Made by a program: the position numbers and the translations under genes. DNA of 64,000 nt from Rhodobacteraceae bacterium CCMM004. GTDB lineage: Bacteria; Pseudomonadota; Alphaproteobacteria; Rhodobacterales; Rhodobacteraceae. Under the pieces are notes generated by a model. It ran no database searches. It saw nothing but the letters and a program-made list of their open reading frames with translations, and was not told where the DNA came from. The DNA lies in the NCBI GenBank assembly GCA_004005435.1, contig RZWH01000002.1, forward strand, positions 248,001 through 312,000, given 5' to 3'. Below are positions 1 through 8,975 of this stretch, piece after piece (the stretch's first letter is position 1; each line of letters begins with the position of its first letter).

Positions 1-488
1 CCGACCTGACCGTGTTCGAGAACGTGATGATCCCCTGCTTCGCGACTCGCGACGGGGCGTTCCGGATGCACGCGCTGGAAAGCGTGGCCAACGAGCCCGA
101 CATCGTCGAACAGGCCGAGACGATGCTGGCCGACGTCAACATGCTGGACAAGCGCAACGTCCACGCCGGCAGCCTCAGCCGCGGCGACAAGCGGCGGCTG
201 GAGATGGCCATGTGCCTCAGCCAGCAGCCCAAGCTCCTGCTGCTGGACGAGCCGACCGCGGGCATGGCGCGGGCCGACACCAACAACACCATCGACCTGC
301 TCAAGGAGATCAAGGACAAGCGCGACATCACCATGTGCATCATCGAGCACGACATGCATGTGGTGTTCAGCCTAGCCGAGCGCATCACCGTCCTGGCCCA
401 GGGCACGCCTCTGGTCGAGGAGACGCCGGAGAACATCAAGGGCCACCCCAAGGTGCGCGAAGCCTATCTGGGCGAGGCGCAGGTCTAA
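1..488 (+). CDS. ABC transporter ATP-binding subunit, LivG-like (5' end missing)
   Basis: The last 161 residues of an ABC ATPase that begins before the window; the reading frame is open from base 3. Visible parts are the post-Q-loop segment LTVFENVM, a variant signature motif LSRGDKRRLE instead of LSGGQ, Walker B LLLLDEPTAG, and the switch histidine in IIEHDM. Short C-terminal tails ending in a YLGEA-type motif are typical of LivG-type ATPases of branched-chain amino acid, urea or amide importers. It lies upstream of a LivF-like partner, and both would sit on the cytoplasmic face of one permease. The altered signature motif is unusual. The substrate cannot be read from this fragment. Confidence 0.85.
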   Translation, partial: DLTVFENVMIPCFATRDGAFRMHALESVANEPDIVEQAETMLADVNMLDKRNVHAGSLSRGDKRRLEMAMCLSQQPKLLLLDEPTAGMARADTNNTIDLLKEIKDKRDITMCIIEHDMHVVFSLAERITVLAQGTPLVEETPENIKGHPKVREAYLGEAQV

Positions 489-491
489 GAT

Positions 492-608
492 GGCCGGACT
501 TCGCGCGAAGTCCGGCCGCAAATCTCGCGATTTGCCGCCCCCGCCCCGCGGTTCGAGCCCCGTCCCGGAATTCGCGAGAATTCCTGCCGGATATCGCGAG
601 ATATCCGG
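492..608. repeat. Array of four perfect hairpin palindromes
   Basis: Four back-to-back inverted repeats fill the gap between the two ABC ATPase genes: 492-517 (13-base arms around CGCG), 518-535 (GCAAATC/GATTTGC), 567-584 (GGAATTC/GAATTCC) and 587-608 (CCGGATATC/GATATCCGG). The last three are built around a TCGC or GCGA centre. The stems differ in sequence but each is perfectly self-complementary, so base pairing appears to be conserved rather than sequence. Two of the modules recur at 33700-33742. The array probably folds in the intercistronic mRNA or belongs to a REP-like family. Confidence 0.7.
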
Positions 609-626
609 CCGCCGAAAGGAAACGCC

Positions 627-1382
627 ATGAACGCCCCCGCTCCCTTCAACAAACACGCCAACAACGCCGCCACAGCGCCGGCCTTTCTCAGCATCTGGAA
701 CATCGAGAGCTATTACGGCGAAAGCTACATCGTCCAGGACGTGACCTTCAACGTCCACGAGGGCGAGATCCTGGCGCTTCTGGGCCGCAACGGGGCGGGT
801 AAGACCTCGACGCTGCGCTCCATCGCCCGGCTCGACAGCCCGGAGGTGCGCTATGGCGAGATCTGGCTCGACCACAAGCCGCTGCACGAGATGAAGTCCT
901 ACCAGGCTGCGGCCGAAGGCATCGCGCTGGTGCCCGAGGACCGCCGGATCATCCCCGGCCTGACGGTGGAGGAGAACCTGCAACTGGCGCAGATCGCGCC
1001 GCCCAAGGGCTGGTCGCTCGAGCGCGTCTACGACCTCTTTCCCCGCCTGGGCGAGCGGCGCAAGCAGGAGGGCGTGACCCTTTCGGGCGGCGAGCAGCAG
1101 ATGCTGTCCATCGCCCGCGCCCTCTGCCGCGACATCAAGGTGCTGTTGCTCGACGAACCCTACGAGGGCCTCGCCCCCGTGATCGTCCAGGAGATCGCCA
1201 AGACCCTGGGCGTCATCCGCGACCAGGGCATCACCACGATCATCGTGGAGCAGAACGCGGTCGCCGCGCTGACGCTCGCGGACCGCGCCGTAATCCTCGA
1301 CACCGGCTCGGTGGTGTTCGACGGCTCGGCCAAGGAAGTGCTGGACGACGAGGCGCTGCGCGCGGAATATCTGGCCATCTGA
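627..1382 (+). CDS. ABC transporter ATP-binding subunit, LivF-like
   Basis: A complete ABC ATPase of 251 residues. It shows Walker A GRNGAGKT at about 53-60, signature LSGGEQQML at about 152-160, Walker B LLLDEP at about 173-178 and the switch histidine region. Proteins of this length with NGAGKTS and a short C-terminus ending in EYLAI belong to the LivF family, the second ATPase of hydrophobic amino acid/amide importers. About 20 extra residues precede the domain. An AAAGGAAACGCC ribosome site precedes the ATG at 627. It is probably co-transcribed with the upstream LivG-like gene and followed by acetyl-CoA synthetase, which suggests import of a carboxylate or amide substrate, but this is inference. 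Confidence 0.9.
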   Translation: MNAPAPFNKHANNAATAPAFLSIWNIESYYGESYIVQDVTFNVHEGEILALLGRNGAGKTSTLRSIARLDSPEVRYGEIWLDHKPLHEMKSYQAAAEGIALVPEDRRIIPGLTVEENLQLAQIAPPKGWSLERVYDLFPRLGERRKQEGVTLSGGEQQMLSIARALCRDIKVLLLDEPYEGLAPVIVQEIAKTLGVIRDQGITTIIVEQNAVAALTLADRAVILDTGSVVFDGSAKEVLDDEALRAEYLAI

Positions 1383-1406
1383 CCTGCCGACGAGACGGCC
1401 CTTGCC

Positions 1407-1430
1407 GGACCGCCCACCCCCGGGCGGTCC
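1407..1430 (+). terminator. Intercistronic hairpin after the LivF-like gene
   Basis: A nine-base stem, GGACCGCCC (1407-1415) with GGGCGGTCC (1422-1430), followed by GTTCC. There is no long T run, so it may attenuate or stabilise mRNA rather than fully terminate before acs. Confidence 0.5.
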
Positions 1431-1472
1431 GTTCCGACACGGCCGCGACGGCACCCGAAGGAGGAGACCGCC

Positions 1473-3431
<1,959 letters not shown>

Positions 3432-3459
3432 TCCCGCCCACGGGTCTGTGAACGCAGTG

Positions 3460-3488
3460 GCGGCGCAAATCCATGCGCCGCCTTTTTC
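3460..3488 (+). terminator. Rho-independent terminator of acsA
   Basis: A perfect nine-base stem GGCGGCGCA / TGCGCCGCC with a six-base loop, followed by TTTTT, 29 bases after the acsA stop. Confidence 0.9.
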
Positions 3489-3600
3489 GTTGGGATTCCA
3501 GCATATTGGAGCGACCCTCCGATTCCGACAAGATTCCACAGGAACCATTCGCGGCGCGTCGCTTTGTGACCACCGTAACCTTCACGAGTGGAGAAAGCGT

Positions 3601-4854
3601 ATGTCCATCAAGACGATTCTCATGTCCGGCGCGGCCGTAGCGGCGCTGACGTTCGGCGCTTCGGCGCAAACCGCGACGGTCCAGACCGAGACCGAAACCG
3701 AGGCGACCGAGACCGAGCAGACGCTCCAGGTCGGCGCGACCGAGATCGAGACCGAGGCCGACAGCGAAACCATGATGGCCGATGGCACGGTCGAGACCGA
3801 CGCCGAGGGCACCGCTCAGCCGCTCGTGGCCGAGGGCACCGTCGCCGGCGGTCAGCTGGTCGTGGAACAGGGCGAGCCCAAGGTCCAAGTGACCGTGCCC
3901 GACCCGAACGTGAAGGTGACCCAGGGCGCGCCGGAAGTCACCGTGGAGCAGCCCCAGCCCGAGATCACCGTAACCCAGGCCAAGCCGCAGATCCGCGTGC
4001 AGCAGCAGGCGCCGATCATCACCGTCGAGCAGGCGCAGCCGACCGTGACGGTCCGCATTCCCGAGCCCATCGTCACCATCGTGATGCCCGAGCCGAATGT
4101 GGACGTCGACCAGGCCCAGCCGCAGGTCGCCGTCGAGCAGCCCCAGCCGATCATCCGCTTCCTCCGCCCCGAGCCCAAGGTCGTGGTGCAGGAGGCCGAG
4201 CCGCAGATCACGGTCGAGCAGGCCGAGCCGCAGATCAGCATCGCCGCGGCGGCCGAGCCGAACGTGACCATCGAACAGGCCGAGCCGAACGTCACGATGC
4301 AGACCGAGGGTGAGCCCGAGGTGGTGGTAGAGACCGCCGAGGCCGAGGTGAACGTCGAGGCCGCCGAGGCCGCGCAGATCGCCGTCGACCAGGGCGAGGC
4401 TCAGGTCAACATCGTCGAAGGCGAAGCGACCGAGACGGCCGCCGCCGAGATGGAGACGACCGAAGGGACCGAGGGCGCCGCGACCATGGCCGCCACCGAA
4501 ACCGAAGTCGACACCGAGGCGCAGACCGAAACCGGCATGATGTTCGCCGACATCGACGCCCGCGACGGCTTCCGTGTCCTTGAGATGAGCGAGCTGACCA
4601 CCGAAGAGCTGACCGGCGCGCCGGTCTACGAATCGAACGACGAGTGGATCGGCGAGGTGTCCGAGCTGATCATCGAGGGCAACCAGATCGACCGTGCCGT
4701 GATCGACGTCGGCGGCTTCCTCGGCCTGGGCGAAAAGCCGGTGGCCCTGGAGATGTCGAACATCTCGATCCAGCGCGGCGAGGAGAGCGGCGAAACCCGC
4801 GTCTTCGTCAACATGACCGAAGAAGAGCTGCGCGCACTGCCTGACTACGAATAA
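3601..4854 (+). CDS. Secreted repeat protein with C-terminal PRC-barrel
   Basis: A 417-residue exported protein. Residues 1-22 form a Sec signal peptide ending ASA. A Glu/Thr-rich stretch follows, then about 20 imperfect repeats of 9-10 residues (about 92-275) with the pattern P-x-V/I-x-V-x-x-Q/E, predicted to give short beta strands. A second acidic linker leads to a PRC-barrel domain at about 329-413. PRC-barrels act in RNA processing or photosynthetic reaction centres when cytoplasmic; in exported proteins the role is unknown. The ATG at 3601, after GGAGAAAG, was chosen because it starts the signal peptide; the frame is open further upstream. The gene is monocistronic with its own terminator. 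Confidence 0.85.
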   Translation: MSIKTILMSGAAVAALTFGASAQTATVQTETETEATETEQTLQVGATEIETEADSETMMADGTVETDAEGTAQPLVAEGTVAGGQLVVEQGEPKVQVTVPDPNVKVTQGAPEVTVEQPQPEITVTQAKPQIRVQQQAPIITVEQAQPTVTVRIPEPIVTIVMPEPNVDVDQAQPQVAVEQPQPIIRFLRPEPKVVVQEAEPQITVEQAEPQISIAAAAEPNVTIEQAEPNVTMQTEGEPEVVVETAEAEVNVEAAEAAQIAVDQGEAQVNIVEGEATETAAAEMETTEGTEGAATMAATETEVDTEAQTETGMMFADIDARDGFRVLEMSELTTEELTGAPVYESNDEWIGEVSELIIEGNQIDRAVIDVGGFLGLGEKPVALEMSNISIQRGEESGETRVFVNMTEEELRALPDYE

Positions 4855-4880
4855 GTGCAGACTTACTTGACGCCATGGAT

Positions 4881-4908
4881 CGGGCGGCCCTTAGGGCCGC
4901 CCGTTTTT
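4881..4908 (+). terminator. Rho-independent terminator of the PRC-barrel gene
   Basis: A ten-base stem CGGGCGGCCC / GGGCCGCCCG with a three-base loop, then TTTTT. Confidence 0.92.
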
Positions 4909-4935
4909 CTTGGACTGTGCGGTTGTTTGCCGGCT

Positions 4936-4948
4936 GTTATCGGATAAC
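4936..4948. promoter_or_regulatory. Perfect 13-base dyad, possible operator
   Basis: GTTATC-G-GATAAC lies 69 bases upstream of the small lipoprotein start. It is symmetric and sits in the only AT-richer part of the gap, so it could bind a regulator. No family is assigned. Confidence 0.3.
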
Positions 4949-5016
4949 GCCTGGACGTTCTGGCGCGGCATCCTGAGCCGGACTAGGCTGCGCGCACAAC
5001 CAGAGGAGATATCGAA

Positions 5017-5292
5017 ATGCCTTCGATCAAGACGATTCCCGCGGCACTGATCGCGGCGGCCGCCCTGGCCGCATGCCAGCCTGCCACGAATCAGCAGCGG
5101 GCCGCCATCGGCGGTCTGACGGGCGCCACGCTGGGCGTGTTGACCGCCGATGCGCTGGACGGCGACACCGATTGGAAGATCATCGGAGCCCTGGCCGGCG
5201 CCACTGCGGGTGCGCTCGTTGCGCAGAACACCGCGACGCGGCAGTGTGCCTATGCCCGGGGCGACGGCACCTACTATACCGCCGCCTGCTGA
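5017..5292 (+). CDS. Small glycine-zipper lipoprotein
   Basis: A 91-residue protein with a lipoprotein signal peptide: hydrophobic residues 7-19 and lipobox LAAC, with Cys at about 20. Glycine-rich segments GGLTGATLGVL and GALAGATAGALVA resemble the glycine-zipper of small outer-membrane lipoproteins related to OsmB and SlyB. It ends in a short region with two further cysteines. AGAGGAGAT precedes the ATG. It is probably anchored in the outer or inner membrane. The function is unknown; envelope-stress proteins of this type are common. Confidence 0.75.
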   Translation: MPSIKTIPAALIAAAALAACQPATNQQRAAIGGLTGATLGVLTADALDGDTDWKIIGALAGATAGALVAQNTATRQCAYARGDGTYYTAAC

Positions 5293-5304
5293 GGCTCACC
5301 CGGG

Positions 5305-5328
5305 ACCGCGCGGCGACCGTCGCGCGGT
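5305..5328. terminator. Hairpin between convergent genes
   Basis: An eight-base stem ACCGCGCG / CGCGCGGT with an eight-base loop lies between the lipoprotein stop (5292) and the stop of the minus-strand gene (5337). It may serve both strands. No T tract follows. Confidence 0.4.
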
Positions 5329-5336
5329 TCCTCCGC

Positions 5337-6140
5337 TCAGGACGGCGGCGGTATCCGCGCCAGCCAGTCCGCCAGCCGGTCGCCCACCCTGGCGCCGAGG
5401 GCCTCTGCGCTTTGGTTGACCGCCGACAGAACGCCCGTATCCAGCGCCGAGACTGCGTCGCCGATCCGTGCGGTGGAATGGGCCACGGTCGCCCCGGCGA
5501 TGCCGCGGGCGTCCAACGCGGGGAGCCGCGCGCGCCCCGACCCGTCCTTGCCCCCGCCCGCGTCATTGAACACCGCGACCCTCGCCGCGGCCTTGAGCGC
5601 GCGCTGGGGGTCTCCGCCCACCAGTCCGCCATGGCTGCCTGTGACGACCAGCGCGCCGGCGTCCCCCTCGCCCACCAGAGAGACCGAGTCGAGCAGCGTC
5701 ACCTCCACCCCGCCGGGCAGCCGCCGGACCTGCCGCGCCTCGGCCGCGTGGGGCAGCCGGTCCCGGGGCTCCGGTGCCCGCTCTAGCCGCACGGCGGCCT
5801 GGGCCACGGTCATCCCCGGCGCCACTCCAAGATCGCGAGCCAATCCATTGGCGAAACTGACGATTCCGTGGCGCAGCGCGTCCTCCGCATCGCCGATCCG
5901 CGCGGTCATCGTGTCGTAGGCGGCCGCGGCCATCCCCACCTGCTCCAGCGCCATCACCCCCGCGACCCCGGCGTGGTCCAGCCCGATCCCCGCGTCGTTG
6001 AAGACCGCCGCGCGGAGACCCCCGCGGCTCGCCACCATCCCCGCGTAACCGCCGCCATGGGAGCCGGACACCGCCACGCGGCCTGCGTCCGCGGGCGCGA
6101 CGTCGGTGATCGAGGCCAGGAGCGTGAGCGCAGGCGACAT
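5337..6140 (-). CDS. Unknown protein made of two tandem homologous halves
   Basis: A 267-residue protein that I cannot name. It contains the same roughly 95-residue unit twice. Residues 20-118 show GSHGG, AAVFNDAG, a following D, TARIGDA and a late VSFAN-LA; residues 160-257 show GSHGG, VAVFNDAG, D, TARIGDA and LSAVNQ. The conserved Ser-His-Gly-Gly, Asn-Asp-Ala-Gly and Arg-Ile-Gly-Asp motifs look like active-site or ligand loops. There is no signal peptide. The ATG at 6140 after AAGGGG was chosen; the ATG at 6197 would also be in frame but lies 5 bases from the regulator's palindrome. It is divergent from a TPP-enzyme/TRAP operon and probably controlled with it. Confidence 0.7.
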   Translation of the reverse strand: MSPALTLLASITDVAPADAGRVAVSGSHGGGYAGMVASRGGLRAAVFNDAGIGLDHAGVAGVMALEQVGMAAAAYDTMTARIGDAEDALRHGIVSFANGLARDLGVAPGMTVAQAAVRLERAPEPRDRLPHAAEARQVRRLPGGVEVTLLDSVSLVGEGDAGALVVTGSHGGLVGGDPQRALKAAARVAVFNDAGGGKDGSGRARLPALDARGIAGATVAHSTARIGDAVSALDTGVLSAVNQSAEALGARVGDRLADWLARIPPPS

Positions 6141-6201
6141 GGGGCCAGTCGTAATCCCCTTGACGGAATCGATCAATCCAGTTTCACTATGCGGCATAAA
6201 T

Positions 6202-6220
6202 TGTTCCGATAAACGGAACA
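6202..6220. promoter_or_regulatory. Probable IclR-family operator
   Basis: A perfect seven-base inverted repeat TGTTCCG-ATAAA-CGGAACA lies 15 bases before the IclR-type regulator start and upstream of the divergent unknown gene. Its size and place fit an autoregulatory site controlling both directions. Confidence 0.65.
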
Positions 6221-6235
6221 CCATGGGGAGGGGAC

Positions 6236-7018
6236 ATGACCGGAGAGGCCGCACCCATCGGCTCGATCGCCCGGGCTGCCCGCGTGCTGGAAGCGCTGGC
6301 GGCGCATCCCGACGGCGCGCCCCTGGCCGATCTCGTCGCCGCCACCGGGTTCACCAAGACCACCGTGCATCGCACCCTCGCCGCCATGCAGGACGTCGCC
6401 TGGGTGCACCAGGATCCCCAGACCCGGGCCTATGCCCTGGGCACCCGCCTGGGCGATCTGGCCCGGCAGGCGGGCACGGTGAACCTCGCCGCCATGGCCC
6501 GCCGCGGAATGCAGCGCCTGGCCGAGGTGACGGCAGACACGGTGTTCCTGTCGGTGCCCGAGGGGGCCGCGGCCCTGTGCGTGGCGCGCGAGGTCGGCGC
6601 CTACCCGATCCGCACCCTGACCCTCGACCGCGGCGACCGCCGCCCGCTGGGCGTAGGCGCCGGTGCGCTGGCGCTCTATGCCGCGATGCCGTCCGAGGCC
6701 CGCGCCGCCGCCTGCCGCATCAACCGCCTGTGGCTCCAGGACTACGGCTTCGACACCGCGCGGCTGGAGGAGGGGCAGCGCCACTTCGCCAACCAGGGCT
6801 ACGCGCTGAACGACGGCGGCGTGGTGGCGGCGATGAGCGCCGTGGGCGTGCCGGTGATCACCCGCAATGGGCGCCTCGCCGCGGCGCTGGCCGTGGGTGC
6901 GATCCGCGAGCGGATGACGGCCGAGCGCATCGCCGAGGTGATCCTGCCCGCCCTGCGCACCGAGGCGGCGCATCTGGCCGAACGGCTGAGCGACTGGGAC
7001 GAGGAGATGCAGGCGTGA
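6236..7018 (+). CDS. IclR-family transcriptional regulator
   Basis: A 260-residue regulator. Residues about 5-65 form a winged helix-turn-helix, with the recognition region ATGFTKTTVHRTLAAM. Residues about 80-250 form the IclR effector-binding (GAF-like) domain, with the family patterns GDRRPLGVGAGALAL and GVPVITRNGRLAAALAVGA. It starts at ATG 6236 after GGGGAGGGG. IclR proteins sense small organic acids and usually control neighbouring catabolic genes. This one lies first in a tight operon (GTGA overlap with the next gene) of TPP enzymes and a TRAP transporter, and a perfect dyad lies just upstream. The effector is probably the imported acid or its product. Confidence 0.92.
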   Translation: MTGEAAPIGSIARAARVLEALAAHPDGAPLADLVAATGFTKTTVHRTLAAMQDVAWVHQDPQTRAYALGTRLGDLARQAGTVNLAAMARRGMQRLAEVTADTVFLSVPEGAAALCVAREVGAYPIRTLTLDRGDRRPLGVGAGALALYAAMPSEARAAACRINRLWLQDYGFDTARLEEGQRHFANQGYALNDGGVVAAMSAVGVPVITRNGRLAAALAVGAIRERMTAERIAEVILPALRTEAAHLAERLSDWDEEMQA

Positions 7019-8010
7019 GCCGCCCGAATTACGACCGCGACCGGGGCCTGGCGCTCCTGACGATGATGGAGCGCATCCGCGCCTTCGAGCGCACGGCCGA
7101 ACAGGCGGCGGTGCGGGACCAACTGGTGCTGGGCGCCATCCACCTGTCCATCGGGCAGGAGGCCGTGGCGGCGGGGCTGGTGGGCGCGCTGCGCCGCGAC
7201 GACCTGATGGTGTCGACCCATCGCGGCCACGGCCACACGCTGGCCAAGGGCGCCGACCCCGCGGCGATGATGAAAGAGCTGCTGGGGCGGCAGGGCGGTT
7301 GCTGCGGCGGCAAGGGCGGGTCGATGCACATCGCCGATTTCGGCGTCGGGATGCTGGGCGCCAACGGCGTCGTCAGCGCCAACATCACCATCGGCGCGGG
7401 CGCGGCGCATGGGGTCAAGCTGTTGGGCGACGACCGCATCGTGGTGGACATCTTCGGCGACGGCGCGATCAATCGCGGCCCGTTCCTCGAAGGGTTGAAC
7501 TGGGCGGCGGTGTTCGGCCTGCCGGTCCTCTTCGTCTGCGAGGACAACGAGTGGTCCGCGACCACCCGCACAGCGGACATGACCGCCGGCGACGGGGCCG
7601 GCGCCCGTGCCCGCGCCATCGGCCTGCCGGTGGAGGTGGTGGACGGCAACGACGCCGAAGCGGTGGCGGACGTGGCCCGCAGCCTCGTCGCCCGGGTCCG
7701 CGACAGCCGCGCGCCTGCCTTCCTGCATGCCCGCACCTTCCGCCAGGGCGGCCACACCTATTTCGACCCCGCGTCCTATCGCTCGGCCGACGACACCGCC
7801 GCCCGCATCGCCAGCGACGACCCCATCGACCGCCAGCGCGCCGCGCTCGGCGCCGCCGGGGTGGCCGACGCCGACCTCGACCGCCTGCGCAGCGACGCCG
7901 AGGCCGAGATGGCGGCCGCGCTGGAGGCGGCAAAGGCGGCGCCCTTCCCCGACGCCGACCAGACCTTCACCGACGTTCAGGACATCGGTGCGCCGGAGGC
8001 CGCGGCATGA
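7015..8010 (+). CDS. TPP-dependent dehydrogenase E1 alpha subunit, AcoA-like
   Basis: A 331-residue alpha subunit of a thiamine-diphosphate 2-oxoacid/acetoin dehydrogenase-type E1. The TPP-binding motif begins GDGAINRG at about 148, followed by the expected downstream asparagine in CEDNEWS. HLSIGQEAVA, HRGHGHTLAKG and GGKGGSMH are family marks. The GTG start at 7015 overlaps the regulator's stop. It pairs with the E1 beta subunit encoded next to form an alpha2-beta2 enzyme. Length and sequence resemble acetoin dehydrogenase AcoA more than pyruvate dehydrogenase. No E2 or E3 gene lies in the cluster, so acceptor and product are uncertain. Confidence 0.88.
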   Translation: MSRPNYDRDRGLALLTMMERIRAFERTAEQAAVRDQLVLGAIHLSIGQEAVAAGLVGALRRDDLMVSTHRGHGHTLAKGADPAAMMKELLGRQGGCCGGKGGSMHIADFGVGMLGANGVVSANITIGAGAAHGVKLLGDDRIVVDIFGDGAINRGPFLEGLNWAAVFGLPVLFVCEDNEWSATTRTADMTAGDGAGARARAIGLPVEVVDGNDAEAVADVARSLVARVRDSRAPAFLHARTFRQGGHTYFDPASYRSADDTAARIASDDPIDRQRAALGAAGVADADLDRLRSDAEAEMAAALEAAKAAPFPDADQTFTDVQDIGAPEAAA

Positions 8011-8975
8011 GCCGGATGACCTATGCCGAGGCCGCCCGCACCGCCCTGGCCGAGGCGATGCGCGCCGACCCGCGGGTGTGGTGCGTGGGCGAGGACCTGG
8101 GCCGCGGCGGCGTCTTCGGCCAGTACAAGGGCCTGCGCGAGGAGTTCGGGCCCGACCGCGTCAGCGACGCCCCGATCAGCGAGGCGGGGATCATGGGCGC
8201 GGCCTTTGGCGCCGCCATGGTCGGCACCCGGCCGGTGGTCGAGATGCGGTTCGCCGACTTTGCCCTCTGCGCCACGGACGAACTGGTCAACCAGGTGGCC
8301 AAGGCGCGCTTCATGTTCGGCGGGCAGAGCCGGGCGCCCATGGTCATCCGCAAGCCCATGGGGATGTGGCGCTCGTCCGCCGCGCAGCATTCGCAGAGCC
8401 TCGAGTCGTGGTACGCCCACATTCCCGGCCTCGTCGTCGCCGTGCCCTCCACGCCGCAGGACAACTATACGATGATGCACGCCGCGCTCGCCGCCGACGA
8501 CCCCGTCGTTTATATGGAACACAAGAATATCTGGGCCTTGGAGGGCGACGTTGATGTGGGCGAACCCTACGACTGGGGCACCGCCCGCCGCCGCCACGCG
8601 GGCGATGACCTGACGCTCGTGTGCTGGTCCGACACCGCCAACGTCGCCGAACGCGCCGCCGCCACCCTGGCCGCCGAGGGGATCGGGGCCGACGTGCTGG
8701 ACCTGCGCACGCTCTGGCCCTGGGACCGCGACGGCGTGCTCGACAGCGTTGCGCGCACCGGCCGCCTGCTGGTCGCGCACGAAAGCGTCGGCGCCGGCGG
8801 CTTCGGCGGCGAGGTGGTGGCGACCGTCTGCCAGCACGCCTTCGACGCGCTCCGCGCGCCGCCCCGGCGGCTGGCCGCGCCCCGCTCGCTGATCCCTTAT
8901 GCCCCGAACCTGGAGGACCGCCTGCGCGTGACCGAGGACATGATCGTGGCCGCCGCACGGGAGATGTGCGCATGA
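8007..8975 (+). CDS. TPP-dependent dehydrogenase E1 beta subunit, AcoB-like
   Basis: The 322-residue partner of the preceding alpha subunit. It shows the transketolase pyrimidine-binding region (GEDLGRGGVFGQYKGL, DAPISEAGIMGAAFGAAM, with the conserved Glu) and a C-terminal transketolase domain ending in the typical APRSLIPYAPNLE segment. The ATG at 8007 overlaps the alpha stop codon, a sign of translational coupling. Together they would oxidatively cleave or decarboxylate a 2-keto or acetoin-like substrate. The E2 acyl carrier must come from elsewhere, or the enzyme uses another electron acceptor. Confidence 0.88.
   Translation: MSRMTYAEAARTALAEAMRADPRVWCVGEDLGRGGVFGQYKGLREEFGPDRVSDAPISEAGIMGAAFGAAMVGTRPVVEMRFADFALCATDELVNQVAKARFMFGGQSRAPMVIRKPMGMWRSSAAQHSQSLESWYAHIPGLVVAVPSTPQDNYTMMHAALAADDPVVYMEHKNIWALEGDVDVGEPYDWGTARRRHAGDDLTLVCWSDTANVAERAAATLAAEGIGADVLDLRTLWPWDRDGVLDSVARTGRLLVAHESVGAGGFGGEVVATVCQHAFDALRAPPRRLAAPRSLIPYAPNLEDRLRVTEDMIVAAAREMCA

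Noticed and set aside
3448-3600. Longer N-terminus of the PRC-barrel protein from an upstream GTG
   Set aside because: This region includes the acsA terminator, and the signal peptide begins at ATG 3601 after a good ribosome site.
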